Of a stretch of 64,000 bases of DNA, positions 50,934 through 60,321 are shown piece after piece. The notes under the pieces are model-generated. The model was not told the DNA's origin and made no database searches. It worked only from the letters and a program-made list of their open reading frames with translations. How positions within the stretch are numbered: position 1 is the first letter of the stretch; each line of letters starts with the position of its first letter. The position numbers and the translations under genes were made by a program. The DNA is from Actinomycetota bacterium (lineage in GTDB: Bacteria > Actinomycetota > Actinomycetes > JACCUZ01), in the NCBI GenBank assembly GCA_030841035.1, contig JAVEDI010000075.1, forward strand, positions 1 to 64,000, given 5' to 3'.

Positions 50934-51752
50934 GTGGCCGAGATCGTCCCGCTCAGCGAGGCCGTCGCGAGCCTGGTGCACGACGGTGACACCGTCGCGC
51001 TGGAGGGCTTCACGCATCTCATCCCGTTCGCCGCCGGTCACGAGATCATCCGCCAGGAGCGGCGCGGCCTCACCCTCGTGCGGATGACGCCGGACATGAT
51101 CTACGACCAGCTCATCGGCATGGGCTGCGCCGACCGCCTGGTGTTCTCCTGGGGCGGCAACCCCGGGGTCGGCTCGCTGCACCGCTTCCGCGACGCCGTC
51201 GAGAACTCGTGGCCCAGGCCGCTGGAGCTGGAGGAGCACAGCCACGCCGGCATGGCCAACCGCTACGTCGCGGGGGCGTCGGGGCTCCCGTTCGCGGTGC
51301 TGCGCGGCTACACGGGCACCGACCTGGTCGCAAGGACAGAGACCATCCGGGCGATCACCTGCCCCTTCACCGGCGAGACGCTCACGGCTGTGCCGGCCAT
51401 GCGCCCCGACGTCACCGTCGTGCACGCCCAGCGCGCCGACCGCTCCGGGAACGTGCAGATGTGGGGCATCACCGGGGTGCAGAAGGAGGCCGTGCTCGCG
51501 GCACGCCGTTCGCTCGTCACGGTCGAGGAGGTCGTCGACGAGCTCGAGCCGGTCGCGGGCCAGGTGGTCCTGCCGTCGTGGGCGGTGACCGCGGTGGCGG
51601 TGGTCCCGGGCGGGGCACACCCGTCGTACGCGCAGGGATACTCGTTGCGGGACAACGAGTTCTACGTCGCCTGGGACGCGGTCAGCCGCGACCGCGCGAC
51701 GTTCCTGGCCTGGATGGACGAGCACGTCGTCGGAGTCGGGAGCGTGCGGTGA
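50934..51752 (+). CDS. pcaI: 3-oxoadipate CoA-transferase, alpha subunit
   Basis: With PcaJ, transfers CoA from succinyl-CoA to 3-oxoadipate. The protein has the class I CoA-transferase alpha start (IVPLSEAVASLVHDGDTVAL, then EGFTHLIPFAAGHEIIRQ), FSWGGNPGVGSLHRFRDA, VHAQRADRSGNVQMWG and a C-terminal HPSYAQGYSLRDNEFY. GTG 50934 is chosen, with GGAAGG at 50915-50920; GTG 50922 and ATG 50883 are alternatives, and the residues between them do not look conserved. It overlaps pcaJ in GTGA. Confidence 0.93.
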   Translation: MAEIVPLSEAVASLVHDGDTVALEGFTHLIPFAAGHEIIRQERRGLTLVRMTPDMIYDQLIGMGCADRLVFSWGGNPGVGSLHRFRDAVENSWPRPLELEEHSHAGMANRYVAGASGLPFAVLRGYTGTDLVARTETIRAITCPFTGETLTAVPAMRPDVTVVHAQRADRSGNVQMWGITGVQKEAVLAARRSLVTVEEVVDELEPVAGQVVLPSWAVTAVAVVPGGAHPSYAQGYSLRDNEFYVAWDAVSRDRATFLAWMDEHVVGVGSVR

Positions 51753-52540
51753 GCGCCGCCGCGGGGTGGACGTCGGACGAGATGATGACCGTCGCTGCCT
51801 CGCGCGCGCTCGACGACGGCACCGCGTGCTTCGTCGGCATCGGGTTGCCCAGCACAGCGGCGAACCTGGCGAGGGCGACCCACGCGCCGCACCTCGTGCT
51901 CGTCTACGAGTCGGGCTGTCTCGGGTCCAAGCCGGGTGCGCTGCCCCTCTCGATCGGTGACGGCATCCTGGCCGACACGGCCGACGCGGTCGTCTCGGTG
52001 CCCGAGGTCTTCAACTACTGGCTGCAGCCGGGCCGGATCGGCGTCGGCTTCCTCAGCGCCGCACAGCTCGATCGCTTCGCCAACATCAACACCACTGTGG
52101 TCGGCGACGACTACCTGCACCCCAAGGTGCGGCTGCCCGGCGCCGGAGGGGCGCCCGAGATCGCGGCGTCGTGCCAGGAGGTGGTCGTCGTCGTGCGGCA
52201 GAACCCGCGCACCTTCGTCGAGCGAGTCGACTTCGTGACGTCCGTCGGCTTCGGCTCCGGCCCGGGCGACCGCGAACGACTGGGCCTGACGGGCCGAGGT
52301 CCGCGCACCGTCATCACCGACCTGGGCGTGCTCGAGCCCCACCCTGAGTCGTGCGAGCTGAGGCTGACGCGGTTGCACCCGGGCGCCACCGTCGAGGACG
52401 TACGGCAGGCCACGGGCTGGCAGCTCGAGGTCGCCGACGACGTCGCGGTCAACGAGCCGCCCACCCGGCACGAGCTCGAGGTGCTGCGGGCACTCGAGGC
52501 CACGAAGGGCACCCCCCGGCACAGGAAGCAGACGCCGTGA
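51749..52540 (+). CDS. pcaJ: 3-oxoadipate CoA-transferase, beta subunit
   Basis: The 263-aa beta chain has TACFVGIGLPSTAANLARAT, catalytic E54 in VYESGCLGSKPG, LDRFANINTTVVGDDYLHPK and KVRLPGAGGAPEIAASC. The GTG start at 51749 overlaps the pcaI stop, and the 3' end overlaps pcaF in GTGA. The product with PcaI is 3-oxoadipyl-CoA. Confidence 0.94.
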   Translation: MSAAAGWTSDEMMTVAASRALDDGTACFVGIGLPSTAANLARATHAPHLVLVYESGCLGSKPGALPLSIGDGILADTADAVVSVPEVFNYWLQPGRIGVGFLSAAQLDRFANINTTVVGDDYLHPKVRLPGAGGAPEIAASCQEVVVVVRQNPRTFVERVDFVTSVGFGSGPGDRERLGLTGRGPRTVITDLGVLEPHPESCELRLTRLHPGATVEDVRQATGWQLEVADDVAVNEPPTRHELEVLRALEATKGTPRHRKQTP

Positions 52541-53718
52541 CCAACGACGTCTTCGTGCTCGACGCGGTCCGTACGCCCGTCGGCCGCTACGCCGGCGCTC
52601 TGGCCGGGGTGCGTCCCGACGACCTGGCCGCCCACGTCGTGCGGTCGATCGTCGAGCGCAGCGCCGGGCTCGACCCGAGCCGGATCGACGACGTGTACGT
52701 CGGCGACGCCAACGCTGCGGGTGAGGACAACCGCGACGTCGCGCGGATGGCCGTGCTGCTGGCCGGGCTGCCGCCGACGGTGCCCGGCGCGACGGTGAAC
52801 CGGCTGTGCGGCTCGGGCCTCGAGGCTGCCATCAGCGCGACACGCGCGATCGCACTGGGCGACGCATCGGTCTGCCTCGCCGGCGGCGTCGAATCGATGA
52901 GCCGGGCGCCGTGGGTGCTCACCAAGCCCGAGCAGCCCTACCCACGTGGTCACGAGACGCTGCACTCCACGACCCTCGGCTGGCGGATGGTCAACCCGCG
53001 GATGCCCCAGCAGTGGACGGTGTCGCTGGGTGAGGCCACCGAGATCCTCGCCGCGCGCTACGGCATCGGCCGGCAAGCGCAGGACGAGTTCGCCCTCGGC
53101 AGCCACCGTCGGGCCGCACAGGCGTGGGCCGACAAGGCGTTCGGCGACGAGGTCGTGCCGGTGCCGGGCACCGACCTCGAGACCGACGAGAGCATCCGCG
53201 AGACCACCACGCTCGAGGCGCTGGGCCGCCTCAAGCCGGTGTTCCGGCCCGACGGCACGGTCACCGCCGGCAACTCCTCGCCCCTCAACGACGGCGCGGC
53301 GGCACTGCTGCTCGCCGACAAGGAGGGTGCCAGGGCCGCCGGGCGCGCTCCCCTCGCGCGGATCGTCTCCCGCGGCGTCGCCGGGGTCGAGCCGCAGCTG
53401 TTCGGCATCGGTCCGGTGCGCGCCGCCGAGCAGGCGCTGCAGCGCGCCGGGCTGGACTGGGACGACATCGACGTCGTCGAGCTCAACGAGGCGTTCGCCG
53501 CCCAGTCGCTCGCCTGCCTGGCCGAGTGGCGCGGGCTGGACCCCGCGAAGGTCAACCCGCAGGGCGGCGCGATCGCCATCGGCCACCCGCTGGGCGCTTC
53601 GGGGGCCCGTATCCTCGGTTCGCTCGCGTGGCAGCTGCACCGTCGTGGCGGCGGCCGCGGACTGGCCGCGATCTGCATCGGGGTGGGACAGGGACTGGCG
53701 GTCGTGCTGGAAGCCTGA
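52537..53718 (+). CDS. pcaF: 3-oxoadipyl-CoA thiolase
   Basis: The 393-aa thiolase cleaves 3-oxoadipyl-CoA to succinyl-CoA and acetyl-CoA. It has nucleophile C91 (VNRLCGSGLEAA), ELNEAFAAQSLACL, the His motif AIAIGHPLGASGARI and the final Cys motif CIGVGQG. RTPVGRYAGAL and the family length agree. Last of the three genes for the lower pathway, coupled to pcaJ. Confidence 0.95.
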   Translation: MTNDVFVLDAVRTPVGRYAGALAGVRPDDLAAHVVRSIVERSAGLDPSRIDDVYVGDANAAGEDNRDVARMAVLLAGLPPTVPGATVNRLCGSGLEAAISATRAIALGDASVCLAGGVESMSRAPWVLTKPEQPYPRGHETLHSTTLGWRMVNPRMPQQWTVSLGEATEILAARYGIGRQAQDEFALGSHRRAAQAWADKAFGDEVVPVPGTDLETDESIRETTTLEALGRLKPVFRPDGTVTAGNSSPLNDGAAALLLADKEGARAAGRAPLARIVSRGVAGVEPQLFGIGPVRAAEQALQRAGLDWDDIDVVELNEAFAAQSLACLAEWRGLDPAKVNPQGGAIAIGHPLGASGARILGSLAWQLHRRGGGRGLAAICIGVGQGLAVVLEA

Positions 53719-53759
53719 GGCCGCATCACCGACCACGAGTCGCCGAGGAGGAGGTACCG

Positions 53760-54500
53760 ATGGACACCGAGCGCGCGCCACGTCTTGCCGTGCCGCACTA
53801 CCGCCACGACCGCGACACCGACCACCCGCCGCTGGCCAGCCCCGGCTACGGCAGCACGGCACTGCGCGCGCCGGCTCGACCGCTCGTCGTGCTCCCCCAG
53901 CGGCTCACCGAGATCACCGGCCCGGTCCTGGGTGAGACGCGGGTCGGCGAGCTCGACCACGACCTGACCCGCCAGCACGCCGCGGAGCCCCTGGGTCAGC
54001 GCATCGTCGTGACCGGTCGGGTACTCGACGGCGACGGGCGCGCGGTTCGTCACACGCTGGTGGAGGTGTGGCAGGCCAACGCTGCAGGCCGCTACGCCCA
54101 TGCCGTCGACAACTGGCCGGCCCCGCTGGACCCGAACTTCGCCGGTGTCGGCCGCACCATGACCGACGACGAGGGCCGCTACCGCTTCGTGACGGTCAAG
54201 CCCGGTGCCTACCCGTGGCGCAACCACGACAACGCGTGGCGGCCGGCGCACATCCACTTCTCGTTGTTCGGTCGAGCGTTCACGCAGCGGCTGGTCACCC
54301 AGATGTACTTCCCCGACGACCCGCTCTTCTTCCAGGACCCGATCTTCAACGCGGTGCCCGACCCGGCCGCCCGCGCGCGCATGGTGTCGGCGTACGACCA
54401 CACCGTCACCGAGTCGCAGTGGGCACTCGGGTTCACCTTCGACATCGTGCTGCGCGGGCGGGACCGCACGCCCTTCGAGGACGAGCACGACGATGACTGA
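53760..54500 (+). CDS. pcaH: Protocatechuate 3,4-dioxygenase, beta subunit
   Basis: The 246-aa Fe(III) intradiol dioxygenase subunit opens protocatechuate to 3-carboxy-cis,cis-muconate. The four iron ligands are visible: Y112 (GRYAH), Y151 (GAYPWRNHDNAWRPAH) and H164, H166 (AHIHF). An N-terminal arm with DHPPLASPGYGSTALRAP is typical of PcaH. ATG 53760 has a strong GAGGAGGAGG site. It overlaps pcaG by eight bases. Confidence 0.96.
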   Translation: MDTERAPRLAVPHYRHDRDTDHPPLASPGYGSTALRAPARPLVVLPQRLTEITGPVLGETRVGELDHDLTRQHAAEPLGQRIVVTGRVLDGDGRAVRHTLVEVWQANAAGRYAHAVDNWPAPLDPNFAGVGRTMTDDEGRYRFVTVKPGAYPWRNHDNAWRPAHIHFSLFGRAFTQRLVTQMYFPDDPLFFQDPIFNAVPDPAARARMVSAYDHTVTESQWALGFTFDIVLRGRDRTPFEDEHDDD

Positions 54501-55065
54501 CCGGCTCCAGGTCACCCCCTCGCAGACGGTGGGGCCCTTCCTGCACATCGCGCTGCAGTGGGAGGACGGGCCCTACGTCGTGCCGCCCGGCACCGCAGGC
54601 GGCCGGTGGCTGCGTGGCCGGGTGCTCGACGGGGCGGGCGACCCCGTGCCGGACGGGCTCGTCGAGACGTGGCAGGCCGACCCGGACGGCCGCTTCGACC
54701 ACCCCGACGACCCGCGCGGCGCGACGGCCAGCGCCATCGAGGGCTTCCGCGGCTTCGGGCGCAGCACGACCGACCGGGAGGGCCGCTTCGAGATCTTCAC
54801 GGTCAAGCCGGGGCCGCTGCCCGCCCCCGACGGCGGCACGGAGGCGCCGCACCTCGACGTGTCGGTGCTCGCCCGCGGCCTGCTGCACCGTGTCGTGACG
54901 CGCATCTACTTCCCCGACGAGCCGCAGGCCAACGAGCGGGACCCCGTGCTGGCCTCCGTCGACCCCTCCCGCCGCCCTACTCTCGTGGCGACGGCCGGTC
55001 CCGACGGCCTGCTCCATGACATCCGGCTGCAGGGGGAGCATGAGACCGTCTTCTTCGACCTCTGA
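54493..55065 (+). CDS. pcaG: Protocatechuate 3,4-dioxygenase, alpha subunit
   Basis: The 190-aa partner of PcaH has TPSQTVGPFLHIAL at the start, GAGDPVPDGLVETWQADPDG, FRGFGRSTTDREGRFEIFTV and VVTRIYFPDEPQANERDPVL. It lacks the iron-binding histidine pair, as expected for the alpha chain. Its end overlaps the pcaB start by 26 bases in another frame. Confidence 0.95.
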   Translation: MTDRLQVTPSQTVGPFLHIALQWEDGPYVVPPGTAGGRWLRGRVLDGAGDPVPDGLVETWQADPDGRFDHPDDPRGATASAIEGFRGFGRSTTDREGRFEIFTVKPGPLPAPDGGTEAPHLDVSVLARGLLHRVVTRIYFPDEPQANERDPVLASVDPSRRPTLVATAGPDGLLHDIRLQGEHETVFFDL

Positions 55066-56398
55066 GCGGGAGGGCCTGCTCAGCCCGCTCTTCGGCGCCG
55101 CCGAGGTCGACGCCGAGCTGTCCGACCGCGCCCTGCTGGCCGCGATGCTCGACGTCGAGGCCGCTCTCGCGCGCGCGTGCGCCGCGGCGGGCGCCGTGCC
55201 CGTGTCCGCCGCCGAGGCCATCACCGCCGCGTGCGACCCCGACGACTTCGACATCGCTGCCCTGGGCCGCGCCGCCATCGACGCGGGCAACCCGGTCGTG
55301 CCCCTGGTGCGAGCCCTCGGTGAGCGCATCGGTGGCGAGGCGGAGTCGTGGGTGCACCACGGGGCGACCAGCCAGGACGTGCTCGACACCGCGCTGATGC
55401 TGGTGGCCCGGCGCGCGACCGGGCCGCTGCTGCGTGACCTGGGGTCGGCGGCCGACCGCTGCGCCGGGCTCGCCGAGACGCACCGCGTGACCGTGCAGGT
55501 CGGCCGCACCCTCGGCCAGCAGGCGGCGCCGACCACCTTCGGGCTCACGGCGGCCGGCTGGCTCGGCGGGCTCTCGACGGCGGCCCGGCGGCTGGCCGAC
55601 GTACGTGCGGACCTGCCGGTGCAGCTCGGCGGCCCGGTCGGGACCCTCGCCGCGCTGGGCGAGCACGCCCTCGCCGTGCCGGCCGGCCTGGCCGCCGAGC
55701 TGGGGCTGCGCGAGCCGCCGCTGCCGTGGCACACCGACCGCTCCCCCGTGCTGGACGTGTCGGCCGCGCTGGCGGGCGTCCTGTCCTGCACGGGCAAGGT
55801 CGCCCTCGATGTCGGCCTGCTCGCCCAGACGGAGGTGGACGAGCTGCGCGAGGGCGCCGCCCCTGGCCGTGGCGGGTCCTCCGCCCTGCCGCACAAGCGC
55901 AACCCCGTGACCTCGGTGCTGGTCGTCGCGGCCGCCCGCCGGGCGCCGGGTCTGCTCGGGACCCTCGTCGGCGCCGGTCTGCACGAGCACCAGCGGGCCA
56001 GCGGCTCCTGGCACGCCGAGTGGGAGCCGCTGCTGCAGCTGCTGAGGCTGGCCGGCGGCGCCGCCCACCGCACCGCCCGGCTGGTCGAGGAGCTCGAGGT
56101 GCGGCCCGACCGGATGCGGGCCAACCTGGACGCGACGGGTGGGCTCGTGCTGGCCGAGTCGGTGGCTGCGCGGCTGGCGCCGTACGTCGGCCGCTCCCGG
56201 GCGCACGACCTCGTGGGTGACGCGGTGCGCGCGGGAGGCTCGTTCCACGACGCGCTGCTGGCCACGCCCGAGGTCGCCCGGCACCTGGGCGAGGCGGGGC
56301 TGCGCGCCGCGCTCGACCCGGCCGGCTGGGTGGGTGCCGCGCCGCAGCTGGTCGACCGCGCCGTCGCGGCGCACCGGACCGAGAGGACGTGCTCATGA
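55040..56398 (+). CDS. pcaB: 3-carboxy-cis,cis-muconate cycloisomerase
   Basis: The 452-aa fumarase/aspartase superfamily lyase forms 4-carboxymuconolactone. It has ESWVHHGATSQDVLDTALML (about 100-120), TVQVGRTLGQQAAPTTFG and the signature GGSSALPHKRNPVTS. ATG 55040, after AGGGGGAGC, is chosen over an upstream in-frame start because the extra residues lie inside pcaG. It ends in an ATGA overlap with pcaD. Confidence 0.94.
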   Translation: MRPSSSTSEREGLLSPLFGAAEVDAELSDRALLAAMLDVEAALARACAAAGAVPVSAAEAITAACDPDDFDIAALGRAAIDAGNPVVPLVRALGERIGGEAESWVHHGATSQDVLDTALMLVARRATGPLLRDLGSAADRCAGLAETHRVTVQVGRTLGQQAAPTTFGLTAAGWLGGLSTAARRLADVRADLPVQLGGPVGTLAALGEHALAVPAGLAAELGLREPPLPWHTDRSPVLDVSAALAGVLSCTGKVALDVGLLAQTEVDELREGAAPGRGGSSALPHKRNPVTSVLVVAAARRAPGLLGTLVGAGLHEHQRASGSWHAEWEPLLQLLRLAGGAAHRTARLVEELEVRPDRMRANLDATGGLVLAESVAARLAPYVGRSRAHDLVGDAVRAGGSFHDALLATPEVARHLGEAGLRAALDPAGWVGAAPQLVDRAVAAHRTERTCS

Positions 56399-57177
56399 CC
56401 CCCGCCCCGCTGCACGTGGCCGTCGACGGGGCGCCGGACGCTCCCGTGCTCGTGCTCGGCAGCTCCCTGGGCAGCACCGCCGCGATGTGGGACGCGCAGG
56501 TGCCGGCGCTCGCCGAGCGCTTCCGCGTGCTCCGCTACGACCACCGTGGACACGGCGGCTCGCCCGCGCCGCCGGGTGACTACACGATCGCCGACCTCGG
56601 TGGCGACCTGCTCATGACGCTCGACGAGCTCGGCGTCGAGCGGGCCCACCACGGTGGCCTGTCGCTCGGCGGGATGGTCGCCATGTGGGTGGCGTCGCAC
56701 GAGCCGCAGCGCGTGGACCGGCTCGCGCTGGTGTCCACGTCGGCGCTGCTCGGGCCCGCGGACATGTGGCGGGCGCGCGCCACCGCCGTGCGCGCCGGCG
56801 GCATGGCGGCCATCGCGGACACCGTGGTCGAGCGGTGGTTCACTCCCGAGTTCGCGGCGGAGCACCCGCAGGTGGTCGAGCGCAGCCGCGAGATGCTGCT
56901 GTCCTCGGACGTCGCGGGCTACGCCGCCTGCTGCGCGGCCATCGCCGCCATGGACCAGCGAGGCGACCTCCCCCGGGTCACGGCGCCGACCCTCGTCGTG
57001 GCCGCGGCGCAGGACCCCTCGACGCCGCCGGAGCACGCGCAGGAGATCGCGCGGCACATCGCCGGCGCCCGCCTCGAGGTCCTGAACGACGGGGCGCACC
57101 TGGTCAACATCGAACGACCCGAGCAGGTCAGCGCGCTGCTGCTCGACCACTTCAGCGCGACCGGCGGCGGCACGTGA
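56395..57177 (+). CDS. pcaD: 3-oxoadipate enol-lactonase
   Basis: The 260-aa alpha/beta hydrolase opens the enol-lactone to 3-oxoadipate. It has LVLGSSLGSTAAMWDAQVPA near the N-terminus, RYDHRGHGGSPAPPG, the nucleophile elbow GLSLGGM with S90, and a C-terminal NDGAHLVNIERPEQ with the catalytic His. In many actinomycetes this protein is fused to PcaC (PcaL). Here the two are separate, joined by a TGATG overlap. Confidence 0.93.
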   Translation: MTPAPLHVAVDGAPDAPVLVLGSSLGSTAAMWDAQVPALAERFRVLRYDHRGHGGSPAPPGDYTIADLGGDLLMTLDELGVERAHHGGLSLGGMVAMWVASHEPQRVDRLALVSTSALLGPADMWRARATAVRAGGMAAIADTVVERWFTPEFAAEHPQVVERSREMLLSSDVAGYAACCAAIAAMDQRGDLPRVTAPTLVVAAAQDPSTPPEHAQEIARHIAGARLEVLNDGAHLVNIERPEQVSALLLDHFSATGGGT

Positions 57178-57554
57178 TGGACGACCGGGAGCGCCACGAC
57201 GCCGGCATGGCCGTACGCCGCGCCGTGCTGGGCGACGCGCACGTCGACTGGGCCGTCGCCTCGACCGACGAGCTGACGGCGGACTTCCAGGACTTCATCA
57301 CCCGCTACGCCTGGGGCGACGTGTGGTCTCGCCCCGGCCTCGACCGGCGTACCCGCTCGGCCATCACCCTGGCGATGCTCGCCACGCTGCAGCACGAGGA
57401 CGAGCTGGCCATGCACCTGGGCGCGGCCCTGCGCAACGGCCTCACTCGTGAGGAGATCGTCGAGGTCCTGCTGCAGGTCGGGCTCTACGCGGGCGTGCCC
57501 GCGGCCAACCGGGCGTTCCGGGTGGCCCAGCAGGTGCTGCAGGACAAGGCGTGA
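57177..57554 (+). CDS. pcaC: 4-carboxymuconolactone decarboxylase
   Basis: The 125-aa carboxymuconolactone decarboxylase has RRAVLGDAHVDWAVA, FQDFITRYAWGDVWSRPGLD, RRTRSAITLAMLATLQHEDE and REEIVEVLLQVGLYAGVPAA. The ATG shares one base with the pcaD stop, and the stop overlaps the IclR gene in GTGA. It decarboxylates 4-carboxymuconolactone before PcaD acts. Confidence 0.95.
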   Translation: MDDRERHDAGMAVRRAVLGDAHVDWAVASTDELTADFQDFITRYAWGDVWSRPGLDRRTRSAITLAMLATLQHEDELAMHLGAALRNGLTREEIVEVLLQVGLYAGVPAANRAFRVAQQVLQDKA

Positions 57555-58381
57555 GCGAGCCCGCCGGGCGGTCACCGGACTTCGTGCAGTCGCTCGAACG
57601 CGGCCTCGCGGTCGTCCGGGCGTTCGACGCCGAGCACCCCGCGCTCACGCTCTCGCAGGTCGCCCGGGCCACGGGCCTGACCAGGGCGGCGGCGCGGCGG
57701 TTCCTGCTCACCCTGGTCGCGCTCGGCTACATGCGCACCGACGGTCGGCAGTTCTCGTTGCGGCCCCGGATCCTGGAGGTCGGCTACGCCTACCTGTCCA
57801 GCCTCAGCCTGCCGGAGGTGGCCCAGCCGCACATGGAGGCACTGGCCGCCGAGGTGCACGAGTCGTCGTCGATGTCGGTGCTCGACGGCGACGAGGTCGT
57901 GTACGTCGCCCGGGTGCCCACCAAGCGCATCATGACCGTGGCCATCAGCGTGGGCACCCGCTTCCCGGCCTACGCGACCTCGATGGGGCGCGTGCTGCTC
58001 GCCGCTGAGCCGGACGACTGGCTGCACGACTACCTGGAGCACGCCGAGCTGCGCCCGATCACCCGGCGGACCGTCACCGACAAGGCAAGGCTGCGCGCCA
58101 TCCTGGGGCGGGTCAGGTCAGCGGGCTACGCACTGGTCGACCAGGAGCTCGAGGAGGGTCTGCGCTCGCTGGCCGTGCCGGTCCGCGACGCGGACGGTAC
58201 GGTCGTCGCCGCGCTGAACGTCTCCGCCCACGCCAGTCGCGGCAGCTCCGAGGCGATCCGCAAGGAGCTGCTCCCGCCGCTGCTGGAGACCGCGCAGCGG
58301 GTGGCCGAGGACCTGCGCGGCGGGCTGCGCCCGGCTCGCCCTCAGCGAGGATCCCCGGTCACGGCCGCGGGCCGGTCCTGA
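57551..58381 (+). CDS. pcaR: IclR family regulator of the pca genes (PcaR/PcaU/PobR type)
   Basis: The 276-aa protein has an N-terminal winged helix (about 12-70: FVQSLERGLAVVRAFDAEHP, LTLSQVARATGLTRAAARRF) and a C-terminal IclR effector domain with SVLDGDEVVYVARVPTKRIM, GTRFPAYATSMGRVLLA and YALVDQELEEGLRSLAVPV. Members of this subgroup sense protocatechuate, 3-oxoadipate or 4-hydroxybenzoate. Co-transcribed at the end of the operon, it probably controls the divergent pobA/pca promoters. Confidence 0.9.
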   Translation: MSEPAGRSPDFVQSLERGLAVVRAFDAEHPALTLSQVARATGLTRAAARRFLLTLVALGYMRTDGRQFSLRPRILEVGYAYLSSLSLPEVAQPHMEALAAEVHESSSMSVLDGDEVVYVARVPTKRIMTVAISVGTRFPAYATSMGRVLLAAEPDDWLHDYLEHAELRPITRRTVTDKARLRAILGRVRSAGYALVDQELEEGLRSLAVPVRDADGTVVAALNVSAHASRGSSEAIRKELLPPLLETAQRVAEDLRGGLRPARPQRGSPVTAAGRS

Positions 58382-58384
58382 GGC

Positions 58385-58720
58385 TCATGACTGCTCCTCC
58401 AGGTCGTTCTTCAGCTCGATCAGCGCCGTCACCCGGCGCTCGGTGTACTTGTCGATCCACCGGTCGTGCACCTGCCGGATGGGCACAGGGTTGAGGAAGT
58501 GCAGCTTCTCCCGTCCCGACCGGCGCGCGAGGACGAGACCGGCCTCCTCCAGCACCTTCAGGTGCTTCATGACCCCGAACCGCGTCATCTCCAGCTGGGA
58601 CTCGAGCTCGCTCAGCGTGCGCCCGTCCCGCGTGAACAGCAGGTCCAGGAGGAACCGGCGGGTCGGGTCGGCGAGCGCCTTGAACACCCGGTCGTCCGCC
58701 ACGCGCTCCACGCCCTCCAC
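58385..58720 (-). CDS. ArsR/SmtB family regulator
   Basis: The protein of about 111 aa has a winged helix: VFKALADPTRRFLLDLLFTR, LSELESQLEMTRFGVMKHLK and VLEEAGLVLARRSGREKLHF, then PVPIRQVHDRWIDKYTERRV. There are no metal-binding Cys motifs; this subtype is often paired with SRPBCC-fold proteins. GTG 58720 is chosen over a start at 58741 because a perfect palindrome, the likely operator, occupies 58726-58741. Autoregulation is expected. Confidence 0.85.
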   Translation of the reverse strand: MEGVERVADDRVFKALADPTRRFLLDLLFTRDGRTLSELESQLEMTRFGVMKHLKVLEEAGLVLARRSGREKLHFLNPVPIRQVHDRWIDKYTERRVTALIELKNDLEEQS

Positions 58721-58725
58721 GTTAG

Positions 58726-58741
58726 GTGACCAAATGGTCAC
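58726..58741. promoter_or_regulatory. Candidate ArsR operator palindrome
   Basis: GTGACC and GGTCAC flank AAAT, a perfect 16-bp inverted repeat. It lies 5 bases before the chosen ArsR start and 27 bases before the divergent ligase gene. Confidence 0.6.
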
Positions 58742-58768
58742 GGGTCAACCGCACCGGATGTCGTTGCC

Positions 58769-60310
58769 GTGACGCAGAATGCGCACGTGCTGCTCGAGCG
58801 CGTCGCCCTCACCTCGGCCGAGGTCGCCGCCACCCGCGCCCGCTCCGCCAAGGTCGCGCTCATCGCCGCCTGCCTGGCCGAGGCCGAGCCCGCCGAGGTC
58901 CCCACTGTCGTGGCCTACCTCTCGGGCGAGCTGCCCCAGCGCCGCACCGGTGTCGGGTGGGCCGCGCTGCGGGTCGTCCCGCCCCCTGCGCCGACGCCCA
59001 CCCTCACCGTCGCCGGGCTGGACGCCACGCTCGCCCGGGTGGCGGCGGTGGCGGGCCCGGGCTCGCAGGCCGAGCGGTCCCGGCTGGTCGAGGACCTGTT
59101 CAGCAGGGCCACCGGTCGCGAGCAGGCGCTGCTGCGCGGGCTGCTCACCGGCGAGCTGCGCCAGGGCGCGCTGGAGGGCGTGATGACCGACGCCGTGGCG
59201 AAGGCCTCGGGCATCGCCCTCGCCGACGTACGACGCGCGGCCATGCTGCGCGGGGCCGTCGGGCCCGTGGCGCAGGCCGCGCTGGCCGGTGGCGCCGCGG
59301 CGCTGGGCCAGTTCCGGCTGCAGGTCGGCCGCCCCGTCCAGCCGATGCTGGCCTCGCCCGCCGCCGACGTCGCCGCGGCCTTCGCGAAGGTCCCCCGCGC
59401 GGCCGTGGAGTGGAAGCTGGACGGCATCCGGATCCAGGCGCACCGCCACGGCGGCGACGTCGGCATCTTCACGCGCAGCCTCGACGACATCACCGACCGG
59501 CTGCCCGAGGTGGTCGAGGTGGTGCGCTCCCTACAAGCGCACTCGGTCGTGCTCGACGGCGAGGCCATCGCGCTGCGCGAGGACGGTCGACCCCGCCCGT
59601 TCCAGGAGACCGGCAGCCGCACCAGCTCGCGCGCAGACGTCGAGCAGGGCCGTCGACGCGCGCCGGTCTCGCCGTACTTCTTCGACGTGCTGCACCTCGA
59701 CGGCACGGACCTGCTCGACGCGCCCGCGCACGAGCGGTTCGACGCCCTCGCGGCGGTGGCGCCGGAGACGGTGCGGGTGCCGCGGCTGGTCACCGCCGAC
59801 CCGGCGGAGGCCTCCGGTTTCCTCGACGCAGCGATCGACCGGGGGCACGAGGGCGTCGTGGTCAAGGCCCTCGACGCGCGTTACGAAGCCGGGCGGCGCG
59901 GCTCCGGCTGGTTGAAGGTCAAGCCGCGCCACACCCTCGACCTCGTCGTGCTGGCCGCCGAGTGGGGCCACGGGCGGCGGCGCGGCCGGCTGTCCAACCT
60001 GCACCTGGGGGCCCGCGACCCGGCCACCGGCGGCTTCGTCATGCTGGGCAAGACGTTCAAGGGCCTCACCGACGCCATGCTGGCCTGGCAGACCGAGCGG
60101 CTGCTCGAGCTCGCCGCCGACCGCGGCGACTGGGTGGTGCACGTGCGCCCCGAGCTGGTGGTCGAGGTGGCCTTCGACGGCGTGCAGACCTCGACGCGCT
60201 ACCCGGGCGGCGTGGTGCTGCGCTTCGCGCGGGTGCTGCGCCACCGCCCCGACAAGCGGCCCGAGCAGGCCGACGACATCGAGTCGGTCCGGGCGGTGCA
60301 GGCCCGGTAG
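58769..60310 (+). CDS. ligB: ATP-dependent DNA ligase
   Basis: The 513-aa ligase has an N-terminal DNA-binding domain (about 1-185), an adenylation domain with [10 protein letters not shown] (adenylated K216), [49 protein letters not shown] and [20 protein letters not shown], and an OB-fold C-terminus. This arrangement is that of archaeal-type/LigB ligases of actinomycetes, a repair enzyme additional to NAD-dependent LigA. GTG 58769 is used; GTG 58787 is possible. No Ku or LigD is nearby. Confidence 0.92.
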   Translation: MTQNAHVLLERVALTSAEVAATRARSAKVALIAACLAEAEPAEVPTVVAYLSGELPQRRTGVGWAALRVVPPPAPTPTLTVAGLDATLARVAAVAGPGSQAERSRLVEDLFSRATGREQALLRGLLTGELRQGALEGVMTDAVAKASGIALADVRRAAMLRGAVGPVAQAALAGGAAALGQFRLQVGRPVQPMLASPAADVAAAFAKVPRAAVEWKLDGIRIQAHRHGGDVGIFTRSLDDITDRLPEVVEVVRSLQAHSVVLDGEAIALREDGRPRPFQETGSRTSSRADVEQGRRRAPVSPYFFDVLHLDGTDLLDAPAHERFDALAAVAPETVRVPRLVTADPAEASGFLDAAIDRGHEGVVVKALDARYEAGRRGSGWLKVKPRHTLDLVVLAAEWGHGRRRGRLSNLHLGARDPATGGFVMLGKTFKGLTDAMLAWQTERLLELAADRGDWVVHVRPELVVEVAFDGVQTSTRYPGGVVLRFARVLRHRPDKRPEQADDIESVRAVQAR

Positions 60311-60321
60311 CCGACAGCCGG

